Shown here piece by piece: positions 46,030 through 57,269 of a stretch of DNA of 64,000 nucleotides. Below the pieces are notes generated by a model. That model saw only the letters and a program-made list of their open reading frames with translations. It was not told the DNA's origin and made no database searches. How positions within the stretch are numbered: position 1 is the stretch's first letter; the number at the start of each line of letters is the position of its first letter. The position numbers and the translations under genes were made by a program. Origin of the DNA: Siphonodentalium dalli (taxonomy: Eukaryota > Mollusca > Scaphopoda > Gadilida > Siphonodentaliidae); NCBI GenBank assembly GCA_032622095.1, contig CP136069.1, positions 17,167,273-17,231,272 of the forward strand. Direction: 5' to 3'.

Positions 46030-47610
46030 TTATGCAAAGATTAAAATCCAAGATGGCCGCGACAACCATCGTTTTTTTGCCAAATGACACAAAAAAGACT
46101 CCTTCCTATTTACATGTCATTGTTAACATCCTTCACAAATTTCATGATGATCCGACAAAAGATACGACCTGTAGCCCGTGTCAAAGGATTTAGTCATGTA
46201 AAGAGTAAAATACAAGATGGCTGCTGGCGACCAGGTTTCTTGGTTGAATTCAAAATGATCCTTTTCCCATCTACATGTAATTGTTAACATCCATTACAAA
46301 TCTCATGATGATTGGACCAAAGATTCGACTTGTAGCCCTTGACAAAGAATTTAGTCATGCAAAGAGTATAATCCAAGATGGCTGCTGGCGGCCATGTTTT
46401 TGGTCGAACAACCCCAAAATTACTCATTTCCCATCTACATGTCCATTTTAACATCCATGGCAAATTTAATAATGATCAGACAAAAGATACGACCTGTGGC
46501 CCGTGCTAATGGATTGAATTTTGAAATCCAAGATGACCGCTGCCGGCCATGTTTTCTGGCCAAATGACCCCAAAATGACTCACTCTCATCCACATGTCAA
46601 CATCAACATTCATGACAAATTTCATAATGATCTGACCAAAGTAAGGACCTGTAGCCTGTGCCAAAGGATTTAGTCATGCAAAGATGGCTGCTGGTGGCAA
46701 TGTTTTTTGGTCAAACTACTAGTACCCCAAAATGACTCGTTCACATCTACATGTCATCTACATGTCAATAGCGATGACAAATATCATAATGATATGACCA
46801 AATGTACAACCTAGAGCCTGTGCTGAAGGATTTAGTCAAGCAAAGAGTAAAATCCAAGATGTATGTTGGCCGAATGACCACAAAACAGCTCGTTCCCATC
46901 TACATGTCATTGTTAACACCAATGACAAATTTCATGAAGATCCGACCAAAGCTACGACCTGTAGCCCGCGCCAGAGGATTTAGTCATGCAAAGAGTAAAA
47001 TCCAAGATGGCTGCTGGTGGCCATGTTTTTTTGGCCGAACGACCCCAAAATGGCTCGTTCCCATCTGCCTGTCATTATTAACATCCATGACAAATTTCAT
47101 GATAATCAGACGAACAGTATGACCTGTAGACCACGCGAATCGATTTAATTTTGAAATCCAAGATGGCTGCCAGCGGCCATGTTTTTTGTCCGAATGACCC
47201 CAAAAGGATTCTTTCCAATCTACATGTCATTGTTAACATCCATGACAAATTTCATGAAGATCCTACCAAAGCTACGACCTGTAGCCCGCGCCAAAGGATT
47301 TAGTCATGCAAAGAGTAAAATCAAAGATGGCTGCTGGCAGCCATGTTTTTTGGTGGAACAACCACAAAATGACTCGTTAACATCCATGATAAATTTCATG
47401 ATGATCAGACAAACAGTAAGACATGTAGACCGCGCCAATCGATTTAATTTTGAAATCCAAGATGGCTGTCAGTCGCCATGTTTTTTGGCCAATGACCCAA
47501 AATGACCTGTTCCCATCTACATGTCAATGTCAACATTCATGACAAATTTGATAAAGATCAGACCAAAGGTACGACCTGTAGCCCGCGCCAAAGGAAATTG
47601 TTGACGGACA
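46030..47610. repeat. About 160 bp satellite (around 10 copies)
   Basis: Each unit contains AATCCAAGATGGCTGC, CCATGTTTTTTGG, CCATCTACATGTCA, ATGACAAATTTCAT and TACGACCTGTAGCCCG. Copies start roughly every 155-165 bp. The last copy ends in a CA-rich tail (ACACACACACGCACACATGG), suggesting a transposable-element end. Short open frames in it reflect the repetition. Confidence 0.9.
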
Positions 47611-48200
47611 CACACACGCACACATGGACGTCGTTGAGCTAATAATGAATATGTGATGTGTCGCTTTTAATGAATTGGCAATGACAGCAGTATGGAAACG
47701 GTCACTGCGGTGGAGTTACGATACATGCCGTTAGGTTATGATACATGGTCTACAGTCCTACAGGTATTAGCGGGTTGTCACACCAGACGTTGAAGAAAAT
47801 TATGATATATGTCCATGAGGATCTTTTTAAAGATTGGGTAAGTGTTGGCGCTGGGTATAGCTGTTAAAACATCCGTTAAAACCGCCATAAACAGAATTAA
47901 TATTATAAACAAACCTTGTTCTTATACCAATCATAAATACATGTATCACATTAATTTCAGCATGTTGTTATGTTAGTACTTTGTGTTACATTGTATGTAA
48001 GCAAACGTCATCTTATGTAAACAAACAGTACATCTACATGTATGTAAAGAGTATGCGATAAGCAAAACACTCAACACCGAGTAGACCCCCACTGCATATA
48101 CATGTATATGAAATTTTGTTAGAAATACCACCGTTATTTCACGCCTTTAGATTAGGCTAATTTGGGGACATTTTGGGGGACAGAGGTGATAGGTTTGAGT

Positions 48201-48222
48201 GGGGGGGGGGGGGGGGGGGGGG
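48201..48222. repeat. G22 homopolymer tract
   Basis: Twenty-two consecutive G followed by TACCCCC. Length may be unreliable in the assembly. It could adopt a quadruplex on the plus strand. Confidence 0.9.
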
Positions 48223-48651
48223 TACCCCCTTGTGACTATTGGGGGTACTTTTTAACGTAAACCTAAAATGGGGGCTGTTTGGTTGTTCTGAAGCATATGA
48301 AAGGTGAAAGAAATGAACCAATGGCCCCCATATCATTTCCTGGCAACTTGGGCTTATATCAGCATTCAGCAAGTTATGTTACATGTACCCTTATATTTTC
48401 AAGTTTTGTAGGTCACAATTTATTGAATATTGGGAATATTGGATCATTTGACATCAACAAAGCCATTTTATAGATGTACGGTGCTTGAAAGTTCACCAAG
48501 CAGTTCACCAACACACTGATCATGGGTATTTCCAATTAAAATTTAATTTAATCCAAGTTAAATCGCATAATCAAAGTAATTAATGGCTGAACATCACCAA
48601 CTTCAACTGTGGAATCTGACCCAATGCCTCCCATACAGAGAGGCCTAAGCT

Positions 48652-48707
48652 GAATGAGGTTCCCAGAGGGTGAATTTGGTGATGCTAGCCCTCTGGGGAC
48701 CTCATTC
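48652..48707. repeat. Hairpin with 19 bp arms
   Basis: GAATGAGGTTCCCAGAGGG and CCCTCTGGGGACCTCATTC are complementary with one mismatch and an 18 bp loop. Confidence 0.9.
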
Positions 48708-49444
48708 CGCAAATGTCAGCCACACTAAATTCAGACTTGGGGACCGCCCACCTATAGTTTTATTGAGAATCATATATTAACCCTTCATTTACTAAATGCT
48801 TATTGACAAGTACTAGATGTTGTGGGAAGTGTTCAGATAAAGTCGTTTGTTGAACTTTTCTGAACATTTCCAACCAATTAATAGATATCCTTCTACACAT
48901 GTACATGTATGTATTATCTGTTAGTCTGTTGTCATCTGCTTGCATTTCCTGAACACCCCTCTGAATGAATAATAGATCATTCAAATAAAATCTTTTTTAC
49001 TTGGTGGGAGAATCCATTTAGTAAAGAAACGGTTATATCAAATTTTCGCTACGATAAGGCAGCAATGATTCATAGCCCCTACAATTCAGTGGAATCATGA
49101 ACTTATTTACAACATACCGCATTACCGGTATAGCCATTTAATAAGCTAAATCTCCGAATTTGGTGTTGAATGGGTCACCATGAATCACTCTCAACCTAAT
49201 CAATCACCACGGTGTTTTGCTTATCGCTCACTATTTACATGCTGTATATATACAAACGCTCTGCTCACACAAAGTGTTTTGCGGAAAATAACGCTGGTTT
49301 TCAGTTTTAGCCGTGCGATGGTGCGCAAGAGCGATCGCGCGTCTCAAAAATGAAAGTCTGTACCGGTACACTTATCTGATGTGCCTGACTTCATCCGGGC
49401 TCTTTAGGGAACAACGTTGCCAACCGGTATACATGTACAATGTA

Positions 49445-49700
49445 TAAGTATATATCGAGGTCGCAGTCAAGGACACAGTCGCATATGAAATTGGACCCAC
49501 CCATATAGTTCCCGGGATCAAAGTAGGCCTTTGGTACATTAATACCAAATTTTAGTCCGATCAGTCGTGCAGTTTTCAAGTCTATAACACACAGAGACAG
49601 AAGTTCTATGTACCTACATGTATATGAGCGAGGTCATGGTCAAGGACATGGTCACTCATGAAATTGGACCCGCCCATTTCCGAGATCAAAGTAGACATAC
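49445..49700. repeat. Two-copy dispersed repeat
   Basis: GAGGTC(G/A)(C/T)(A/G)GTCAAGGACA...GAAATTGGACCC(A/G)CCCAT...GATCAAAGTAG appears at 49,457-49,530 and 49,630-49,695. The first copy is followed by CAGTCGTGCAGTTTTCAAG and an ACACAGAGACAG end, the style of a LINE or SINE 3' end. Confidence 0.6.
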
Positions 49701-49708
49701 AATACATG

Positions 49709-50059
49709 TACCCCGCTGGACAAAACAAATATCCATTGGCACCGATGTATTTGCTGTTCGGCTGCGGTGTCAGAGTTTGTAACTGCAGTTGAGCACCGCA
49801 GCCGAACGGCAAGTACATTGCGGCCAAACGGCAAGTTCACTGCGGCCGAAAGGCAACTACCCTTACGGTCGAATAGCATGTACACCGTGGTTAGATTTCT
49901 GGTTTGTATTGTCTTTTTTCAGTTTGATGAAAGTACACCGTGGCAAATACACCATGCCGAATGGCAATTACATCACGACCCAACTGTTAGCCGGTGGTGC
50001 CGCGGTGTAGTTGAATTTCAGCTGCGGTGGCAATGCTAACCGCACCGCAGTTAAGTGGT
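49709..50059 (+). mobile_element. Small TIR element, copy 1
   Basis: Starts CCCCGCTGGACAAAACAAAT and runs through several short copies of a CGGCCGAACGGCAAGT-type motif to AATGCTAACCGCACCGCAGT. The right terminal repeat is truncated. It is homologous to, and opposite in orientation from, 52,877-53,271. Confidence 0.7.
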
Positions 50060-50069
50060 CCCACACACA

Positions 50070-50560
50070 GACAGAATTTCCGAAAAACAACCGATGAACA
50101 AATGACCGATGATGAAAAACAACTAACGAAAAAACACACCGGCTGACGAATGGTGGCAAATGACAGATAAATGGCGAGGATGACGATGGCAAATGGCAAC
50201 AAACAACAACGAAGAAAAATACTGACTGATGACAAAAAAATGACTGATGACGAAAAACAAATGGCCAACGACTAACACGATGTCGAACAATCGATGACGA
50301 AAAATTACTGATGACGAAAAACAAACAACCAAAGATGAACACGATGTCGAATGATCGATGACGAAAAATGTCTTGATGACAAACACATCGACCCAGGCCT
50401 GCAGGTTTCAAAATTATGTGTAACCAACAATAAACACGACGACAAACTACCAAGGACGAAAAACGACAGACGACAACCAAACACGAATGACGACAAACAC
50501 ACTGACTGTGACACTGATGACCAACGAATGACCACGACAAATTGTCAAATGATCAAAAAT
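50070..50560. repeat. Degenerate GATGACGAAAAAC low-complexity tract
   Basis: Loose repeats of CTGATGACGAAAAACAAA and ACACGATGTCGAA(C/T)(A/G)ATCGATGACG (about 67 bp long period in the middle). A 190-codon minus-strand frame is a low-complexity by-product. Confidence 0.8.
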
Positions 50561-51099
50561 GATTAAATGAAATAATAATCAAAATTTAATTTTTAATTTA
50601 AAGCAAACAGACCTACCTTTAAAAAAATCTTGGATTTGGAGAAAAATACCTCCAGGAGCACGCATTGTGCTGTTGTGTTCACAACTCCACAAGAATCCTC
50701 ATCAGATATCAATTCCTTGAACTTAAGTTGAAGATGGTAACTAGGAAACATACTACAATTTTAGTATCACAATTTACAATATACACGTAACACAGAATTC
50801 GTTCTTTCATTTTTTTTATCTTTCTTTGAACTTCGAACTTTTTGGTTGATTGAATGATTCTGGAATCTTGATCATTGTTGTCTGTAACAGTTTACAGTGA
50901 AGCCTAACGCAGTAACTGTCGATTGTCACGAAATCAAGCGATTAATTAATCTACGTACACTCGTACATTTGTGAAAATTGTTTGCCATGAAGCGAAGGTG
51001 AAGGCCTTATCGGTCTATGGGATATACGGAAGTAATTTCCGATCAAGTAACTGCCGTAAGCCGGATGACACTGACAGGACGTCGCTTGACGGGGGGTAA
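50561..51099. other. Intron 7 sequence with no assigned feature
   Basis: AT-rich, no gene or strong repeat seen. Confidence 0.5.
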
Positions 51100-51452
51100 T
51101 TAATTATTATGCTAATGATATACCAATGATTTTTATCAGATGAAAAGGCTGTAATTAATCCTCAGAAAGAACTGAATAGGCTAAACTTGAAAGTCGGGTA
51201 CATTCTAGAATCTGGGAATGAATTTGATCAGTTGTTGTTGTTGTCTGCATATTCCTCCGTTATATTGGAGCACCCTGTAGTTTCTGCTGGATTCTGCGCA
51301 GTCACCACCCGGAAGTCACATGTTAAATTCACAAATAAACGTAGACGGTAATTTCTCTCATGGTATATAGAAATATATAAAAATTATATAAAAATTATAT
51401 GACGTCATAATTCACATGCATTTAGGTATAAACACCCACTGGGGTGGTTGCT
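51100..51452. repeat. 350 bp direct repeat, left copy
   Basis: Shares with 53,910-54,303 the ordered landmarks AAGGCTGT(A/G)ATTAATCCTC, TCTGCTGGATTCTGCGCAGT, CCCGGAAGTCAC and a perfect run from GACGTCATAATTCACATGC to GGGTGGTTGCT. Confidence 0.85.
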
Positions 51453-52876
51453 ACTAGTACTCGGCCGTGGTAGCACCTGGACCCGACAGGAATGATTAAC
51501 AGCCCGAGGGCCTATTTATAGACCCGAGACGGAGTTAATCATTCCTGGAGGGCTGTAAAGAAACCAAGGTGCCCGACAAAATCATGCTATTACTATTATT
51601 ACCACACCGTCCTGGTGTGAGCATGCGTTAATGAAAACAAAGCTTAGCGCTCGCTTCTGTTCAACTTCACCTTAAAATCATGGAATCATGACGTGTGGGT
51701 AAAATAATGTTCATCTAATAAAGAACGCCCTCTAAAGTGGTAAAAATATTAAGTAATAGTGTTAACGTTGGAATCAACAGAAAGATCAGACTTTAATTTT
51801 TGAGGCGCGCGATCGCTCTTGCGCACCATCGCGCAGCTAAAATTGAAAACCAGTGAGCGATCAATTGCGCGCCTAGGCCAAATATGGAGAGCGTACAAGT
51901 TTAAAGAAACAGCTTGAATGTTGTAGCAAAATATCAAATGAATTCTCCAAAACCAACATTCATTGTCGGCATTCATCAAAAGGTGATCCCTCGTGCCACG
52001 ATTATTGGCAGTTTAAGTTTTTTGACGTCACACGATGTGAAGTGTCAAATGCACTATCTGTCTGAGACTGAATGATTCGAAGCTAAAAATACATTTGAAC
52101 GATTTCTATGTACCGCTATACTTAAAGTAATTGACCACCAATAACGTGGTGTCACCCCGTTAATATGGCGGTACTATACCGCGGTATCCTCCAATACCGC
52201 GGTACTGATACCGCTTGTTAACGTGAACAATATGTGTGAGCAAATACCTCCCCTCAAAGAGTTCCATGAAAATCACTGCGGTATTCAACAAAATTAATGC
52301 GGTGCCCGCTAAAAGACCGCGGTATCATTATCGCCCAATACCGTAACTCCACCGCCATGACCGTCTCGATACCGCTACCGTTTATTACCGGTATCACCGC
52401 GGTCATGACCGGGGTATCACCCCGTTTTTCTGGTCAATTACTTTGAGAATAGCGGTATGGCTTATGACGTCACATAAATTCCTCGAAAATCAAAGCGAGA
52501 CCACGTGGCCGGGAGATGTTTCCGTATTTATTTCGTCAGCATTGAATCGGAGTATTAAATTAATTCCTTATTAATAATTATGAATTACAATTAATATAGG
52601 AGCATGTACAATATGAAAACACAGTGTGTAACATTCACTTGTGCTTATGGATAGTGGATTAAGCAGTGTTAAACCATCAAAGAGTTTCAATGGACATCCA
52701 TCGTGAGTAAACTAATTCAATTTACGCAACATTTATGAATGTATTTCCGCTGTTTATTTTATCTTGATAGAAACCGCGCGGCTGGCCAAAACCCAGAGAG
52801 CGGGACTATGCGCGCCTACATTTTGTAAACATGAAAGTCTGAAAGATATCTGTATGAATTTGAACTGAATACACAT
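51453..52876. other. Intron 7 sequence, GC-palindrome cluster
   Basis: No gene seen. A segment at 51,785-51,850 is an inverted copy of 49,295-49,355 (GCGCAAGAGCGATCGCGCG region). 52,165-52,440 is dense in ACCGCGGTAT-type palindromes (perfect ACCGCGGT several times). Confidence 0.55.
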
Positions 52877-53271
52877 GTACTACCCTGCTGGGCAAAACAA
52901 GTGTCCACTTAACCACGGTGCGCTTAGCATTGCCACTGCGGCCGAAATGCAACTACACAGCGGCTCCACCAGCTAACTACAATTGGGCCGCGGTGTATTT
53001 GCCATTCGACCATGGTGTAGTTGCCGCTGTGTGCATTCATTAAACTGAAAAAAGACAATATAAACCAGAAATCTAACCACGGTGTACATGCCATTCGGCC
53101 CCATTGTAGTTGCTTTTCGGCCATGGTGTACATGTGTACTTGACGGTCGGCCATGGTGTACTTGCCGCTCGGCCGCGGTGCTCAACTGCAGTTACAAACT
53201 CTGAAACCGCTGCCGAACGCCAAACACACCGCGGTGCCAATGGACACTTGTTTTGTCCAGCAGGGCAGTAC
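52877..53271 (-). mobile_element. Small TIR element, copy 2 (complete)
   Basis: 395 bp. Left end GTACTACCCTGCTGGGCAAA and right end, on the opposite strand, GTACTGCCCTGCTGGACAAA continue through AACAAGTGTCCA, giving a roughly 32 bp inverted repeat with two mismatches. The interior contains five or so 24-26 bp motifs of the GGCCATGGTGTACTTGCCG type. No coding capacity. Likely a MITE. Confidence 0.78.
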
Positions 53272-53909
53272 GATTGATCTTTTCAATTTGAAAACAGAAA
53301 CAATTCTTTTTCAGTCCTAAATCAAATGATTAAATTAATGATAAGCAAATACCTGTGCAACCTTTGATGATTAGAGAACAAATTCAACAATGCCTCCAAG
53401 CTCCTGTCGAAAGTGAAAGTGCAATAATCATGTCACAAACACAGTTTACACATGTCATGAAATTGAATACACTTAACATTGAATTGCCTAGTCTTCGTGT
53501 ATCTGTGGTACACAATAATCCATAAAATCCTCAAAACAATATTCATTGTTGCAAATTACATGAAACACAGATCAATCACTCGTTGATTTTTCAATTTCGT
53601 GCCATGTGGGGCCTTGACCTTGTAGTGGAGAAATCGGTGTATATAAAGTGTTTGTCGACGCCGATGCCGGCTCTAAATAAAAGTGTACCGGTAAAGTCGC
53701 ACTTCTTCGTTGTTTCTCAATGGATGTGAATGAGATTTGGTATGTGTTACCGGGTTGGGTCATGGTCTCATGGATGATATTGATTATCGCACATGCACAT
53801 TTGATTTGTTTTTTTAATTTACAAATTTCGAGTAGAAGATTTGTTTACATTCGAGATGGCTAATCACAAACTGTGCCACGGTAATATTTTACCGAATGCC
53901 ATGTTATCA
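53272..53909. other. Intron 7 sequence with no assigned feature
   Basis: No gene or clear repeat recognised. The minus-strand frame at 53,572-53,763 has no family match. Confidence 0.45.
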
Positions 53910-54303
53910 GACTAGAAAGGCTGTGATTAATCCTCGATTAATCTATTATTTGATTGAGTCTCTGAATGACTCAGTGAGGACAATTAAAAAGTGATCATCG
54001 GCAATCGTTGTTGTTGTTGTACTTGTATGTAAATTCCTCCGTCTCGGTTGTCTTCTGAGCACGCTGCTCTCCTAACTCAGAACACCGTTACTAACAGTCG
54101 ATTGTGTTGAAGTTGAAGTGAAGAAAACGTAATTCTTCGATCAGTTTCTGCTGGATTCTGCGCAGTAACCTCCCGGAAGTCACGTGTGAAATTTACGAAA
54201 AAGCATACACGCTATTTTCACTCTTGGTATAGAAATATAGAAAAATTATATGACGTCATAATTCACATGCATTTAGGTATAAACACCCACTGGGGTGGTT
54301 GCT
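53910..54303. repeat. 350 bp direct repeat, right copy
   Basis: Counterpart of 51,100-51,452. It ends in GGGTGGTTGCT at the exact point where the 4.7 kb segmental duplication begins. Confidence 0.85.
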
Positions 54304-54544
54304 ATCATAGCATTCCTACATATAAACTGGATATGGTAAGGCACATAACAACTTGTCATCATCTTGTTGTTGTTTGTGTTAACTGAATGGGGAGAGGGGC
54401 GATATATTTAGAATCTCGAATTGACGATGTCGACCGGAAATGTCACCCTCGGCTCTGGTGGCCCTTCGGTGACATTCCAGGTTTCAAGCGAGTGACATAT
54501 TCCTGTGTATCACGAAATTCCAATAATCTCCTTCTGTTTTTAAG

Positions 54545-54718
54545 TGGACGGTGCTTGGACAGGATGGAGTGCATATGGAATATGTTCTGCTACGTGCGGA
54601 GGCGGATCAAAAACAAAGACACGACATTGTACAAATCCACCACCAAGCAACGGGGGAAAACCTTGTGATGGGAGCGAAACTCAGACCGACGCCTGCAGCG
54701 AGAACGAATGTCCTCCAG
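54545..54718 (+). CDS. TSP1-repeat protein, exon 8: TSP1 domain 7
   Basis: A 174 bp exon (58 codons) after CTGTTTTTAAG and before G|GTTTGT, phase 1-1. It encodes VDGAWTGW, GICSATCGGGS, KTRHC, GKPC, DAC and NEC, with six cysteines, WxxW and CSATCG all intact. It is about 11 kb downstream of exon 7 and closest to it in sequence. An overlapping frame in this exon is also open and should not be used. Confidence 0.9.
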
Positions 54719-55685
54719 GTTTGTGAAAGATTGCATAAATTTAATATTTTAATTATATACAACACACAACCGCAATATTAATGAAAAATTAATTATATCT
54801 GCAGAAGTTCAAAAATATATAGTATCTGCAAACCTCTTTCCAAATGAAACCAAATTACCCCCCACTGCATTATCATCAAGATCACCATTATGATATTAAC
54901 TAAAAATTATAACATTACCTCAACTTCAAACGTGCAAATGCAGAAATCCAAATTATATCATCGATACCCAGCAACTGAATCTGGTAACGCACGTAACAAG
55001 TTAAACATTATCACCATCTTGGTGTTTGTTGTAAGTGAATGGGGAGAGGGGATATCTAAGTTGCAATAACTCGTGCCCAAATCCCAATTCCACATACATG
55101 ATACGATAAAATATGTTTAAAGTCCCACTTAATTTTCGAGTCGCCGATTATTTTGTGATAATGACTTGATATACGGTTTTAATAACAATCTATACCATAA
55201 AATATGATTAAAATACTATAATTCATCACTATTTGAAACATCTGTGTCTCAGAAGATGCCCACAGAGGAATAGAAAACTGCTTAAAACTTCCCCCATGTG
55301 GCTCCCAGAATGCAACAGAATTCAAACTTGTTCAATGGAACGGGAATAACTCTATCTTTAGTATATAGAGTTATTCCCCCTGCATTGAAAATAATACTAA
55401 TTTTTTTATTTCAACCTTGATGACCAAACGCGTTGGCAACTCAACAAAAACAACATGTCCACAGTTTATTCGACCTGATAAGTTGATAATACACTGTTTT
55501 GGAGCCTCCTCTTTCAAATGGTATATAATATGGCATATATTTTATATAATGTAATCTGGGGGTTAGAAAATTAAGTGAGCCTTTAAACTAATGGTTTCTC
55601 AGCATTATCGTGTTGTGATCTTGTGGATTTCTAGTTACACGGTTGATAGTTTCAATTGTTAAAATCTCGAATTGACAAGAACTTC
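54719..55685. other. Intron 8, first part
   Basis: No gene. The first 250 bp are related to the introns after exons 7 and 9. A perfect hairpin with 14 bp arms (GGGAATAACTCTAT) lies at 55,342-55,378. Confidence 0.7.
55342..55378. repeat. 14 bp-arm hairpin, copy 1
   Basis: GGGAATAACTCTAT and ATAGAGTTATTCCC around a 9 bp loop. Repeated at 60,051-60,087. Confidence 0.9.
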
Positions 55686-55734
55686 ACAAACAGGCAGTCG
55701 CCTGCAACGAGACCGCATGTCCAGATTTGAGAGC
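55686..55734 (+). pseudogene. Decayed TSP1 exon 3' end, copy 1
   Basis: Encodes KQAVACNETACP, the last two-cysteine part of a TSP1 domain (compare exon 7, QTVACNEHECP), followed by CCAG-ATTTGA where a live exon has CCAG-GTTTGT. The donor GT is lost and the 5' two thirds of the domain are missing. Nearby AATCTCGAATTGAC segments (55,667 and 55,803) are remnants of the intron that precedes exons 8 and 9. Confidence 0.75.
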
Positions 55735-55888
55735 ATTATGCTTTCGATTTCGTATGTTGCTCAATGATGCACGCTTTACACGGTTGATGGTTTCAATATT
55801 TAGAATCTCGAATTGTTGACAATGTCGACCTGAAAGCTCAGGATTAAATACAGGTACCGTTGAATTTAAAAGGGAGACAACTCAAAAC

Positions 55889-55941
55889 TGTAGAGGTTAG
55901 TTTACAATAAATCGATCGATCGTTTTGTTATCCAGGAGAAT
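55889..55941 (-). repeat. Terminal-repeat-like 53 bp, copy 1 3' side
   Basis: TGTAGAGGTTAGTTTACAAT through the palindrome ATCGATCGATCG to CAGGAGAAT. It matches 60,598-60,650 and 63,941-63,993. Full LTR length cannot be determined. Confidence 0.6.
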
Positions 55942-56232
55942 AAAAAAAATATAAAACAGTGGTTTTCCACAACAACGCCTCTATTGGGCGATGGACAAAA
56001 TAATAAAGTTGGTCTCGACAATAGTTCCCAATATACACCAGCGCCAACAAGATGTGGCAGAATCACATAAACATGTAATCAATTTGCCAAAATGTTTTTT
56101 TGCATCCATCGACTTGTCATTATATTCAGCAAATGGGCTCAGCTCTATACCATGGGTACACACACTTAGAAATAGTTTAGATGGCGTCAATGGATCATCA
56201 TTACTGATACCGTCGTACATCTGTACCATTGG

Positions 56233-57062
56233 TTAGTTACTCACTGTTGATTCAGCTCTCATTGTATATCTTTTGAATAATTCTGAAGGTGATGTCAAAT
56301 GATGAATAACAGTGTTTGCATGAGTCTGATCATTTGATACTTTAACGGTATTTGCAGGAATCTGGTTATCTGATACCTCGATGTTTGAGACTCTTGGGTT
56401 TATTTTGTTGTGAGGATCTAGCATTGTAGAGTTTGTTTCATATCCACCTGTTTTGAACTTTATAGACTTTTCGCAGCAGTGGGTAACACATTTGGCAGTC
56501 TCTGCACTTTCGAATCACTCCTGTTTCTTTCCTCTGGCTGAGAATTATTTAGAATTTCGGCCTGTGTCTGACCCAGTTGTGTCAGAGTGTGATGCTTCGA
56601 AATATCAGAATCATGGTTCCTGGTCAATGGACCACACAACAGGTATCCGAGCTTAGAACTAACGGCAACTGGGCTCGTTTTCGGTGTGACAATCTCCCCG
56701 TTAACAAACTCATTGTAACTATCACATCCTATTATTAGAGACACCTCAATATTATCACATCGGTAACTTAAAGGGTGAGTCAGAGTCAATGACATCAATT
56801 CTGGTGCAGTTACTGGTGATGTTCGTATTGTCAGTGGCTTTGTGATTGTGGGCTCAACAAGAGCTTCGACTGGAACGACTGATCCCTCTTGACACACAAC
56901 ATTCACTTGGGCCAGATCCAACTCTTGCAGCTTAGAGTTGTGCGCACGAGATGTGGAAACATCCAATTGCTCATGCTTAAATATTTGCAGGTTGAGTTCC
57001 GACACCAGAGTTCGAGATACGAATGACCGTTGAGATCCGCTGTCAAACAGAATATGGGCATT
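56233..57062 (-). pseudogene. Pao-like protease and integrase-tail region, copy 1 (frameshifted)
   Basis: The minus-strand frame 56,460-57,062 encodes an aspartic protease-like region of the DUF1758 type. It starts with ILFDSGSQRSF, where DSG is the catalytic Asp motif, and about 130 residues on has LIIGCDSYNEFV and GYLLCGP as in Pao proteases. An extra C just upstream of the motif breaks the connection with Gag. A 4 bp deletion at about 56,511, relative to copy 2, shifts the frame near residue 180, and the remainder (56,233-56,424) continues in another frame. The catalytic motif is intact here, unlike copy 2. Confidence 0.7.
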
Positions 57063-57269
57063 TGCTCATTTGTCACGTTTATCATCGATTACACCTGCAA
57101 CTGCTGTTTTCAGAAACATAATTATATGAGTTTATTTGCTTCACACATAACATACTTGTGCAATGCTTACACTTACAAAAGAGGCAGCGTGTTGATGATC
57201 TACACTGTGAAATTCTGTGGTTATTCCCAAGGCAGTTGAAACACAAAGTAGATTTATTCGCATAATCTA

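Larger units (their letters stand above)
47611..49440. other. Intron 7 sequence with no assigned gene
   Basis: No coding exon with a TSP1 or other recognisable pattern is visible. It holds a 22-base G run (48,201-48,222), a 19 bp-arm hairpin (48,652-48,707) and many TACATGTA/ACCGGTA palindromes. Confidence 0.5.

Noticed and set aside
49968-50540. 190-codon minus-strand frame rich in Phe, Val, Cys and His
   Set aside because: It is the complement of a degenerate GATGACGAAAAAC repeat; low complexity and no domain.
51100-54303. 350 bp direct repeats as LTRs of an element spanning 51,100-54,303
   Set aside because: No polypurine tract, primer site or retroelement protein lies between them, and repeat ends lack clear TG...CA borders.
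54387-54668. 93-codon frame starting MGRGAIYLES (also at 59,095)
   Set aside because: It is an intron-plus-exon read-through in a different frame from the TSP1 exon, and it was conserved only because the segment is duplicated.
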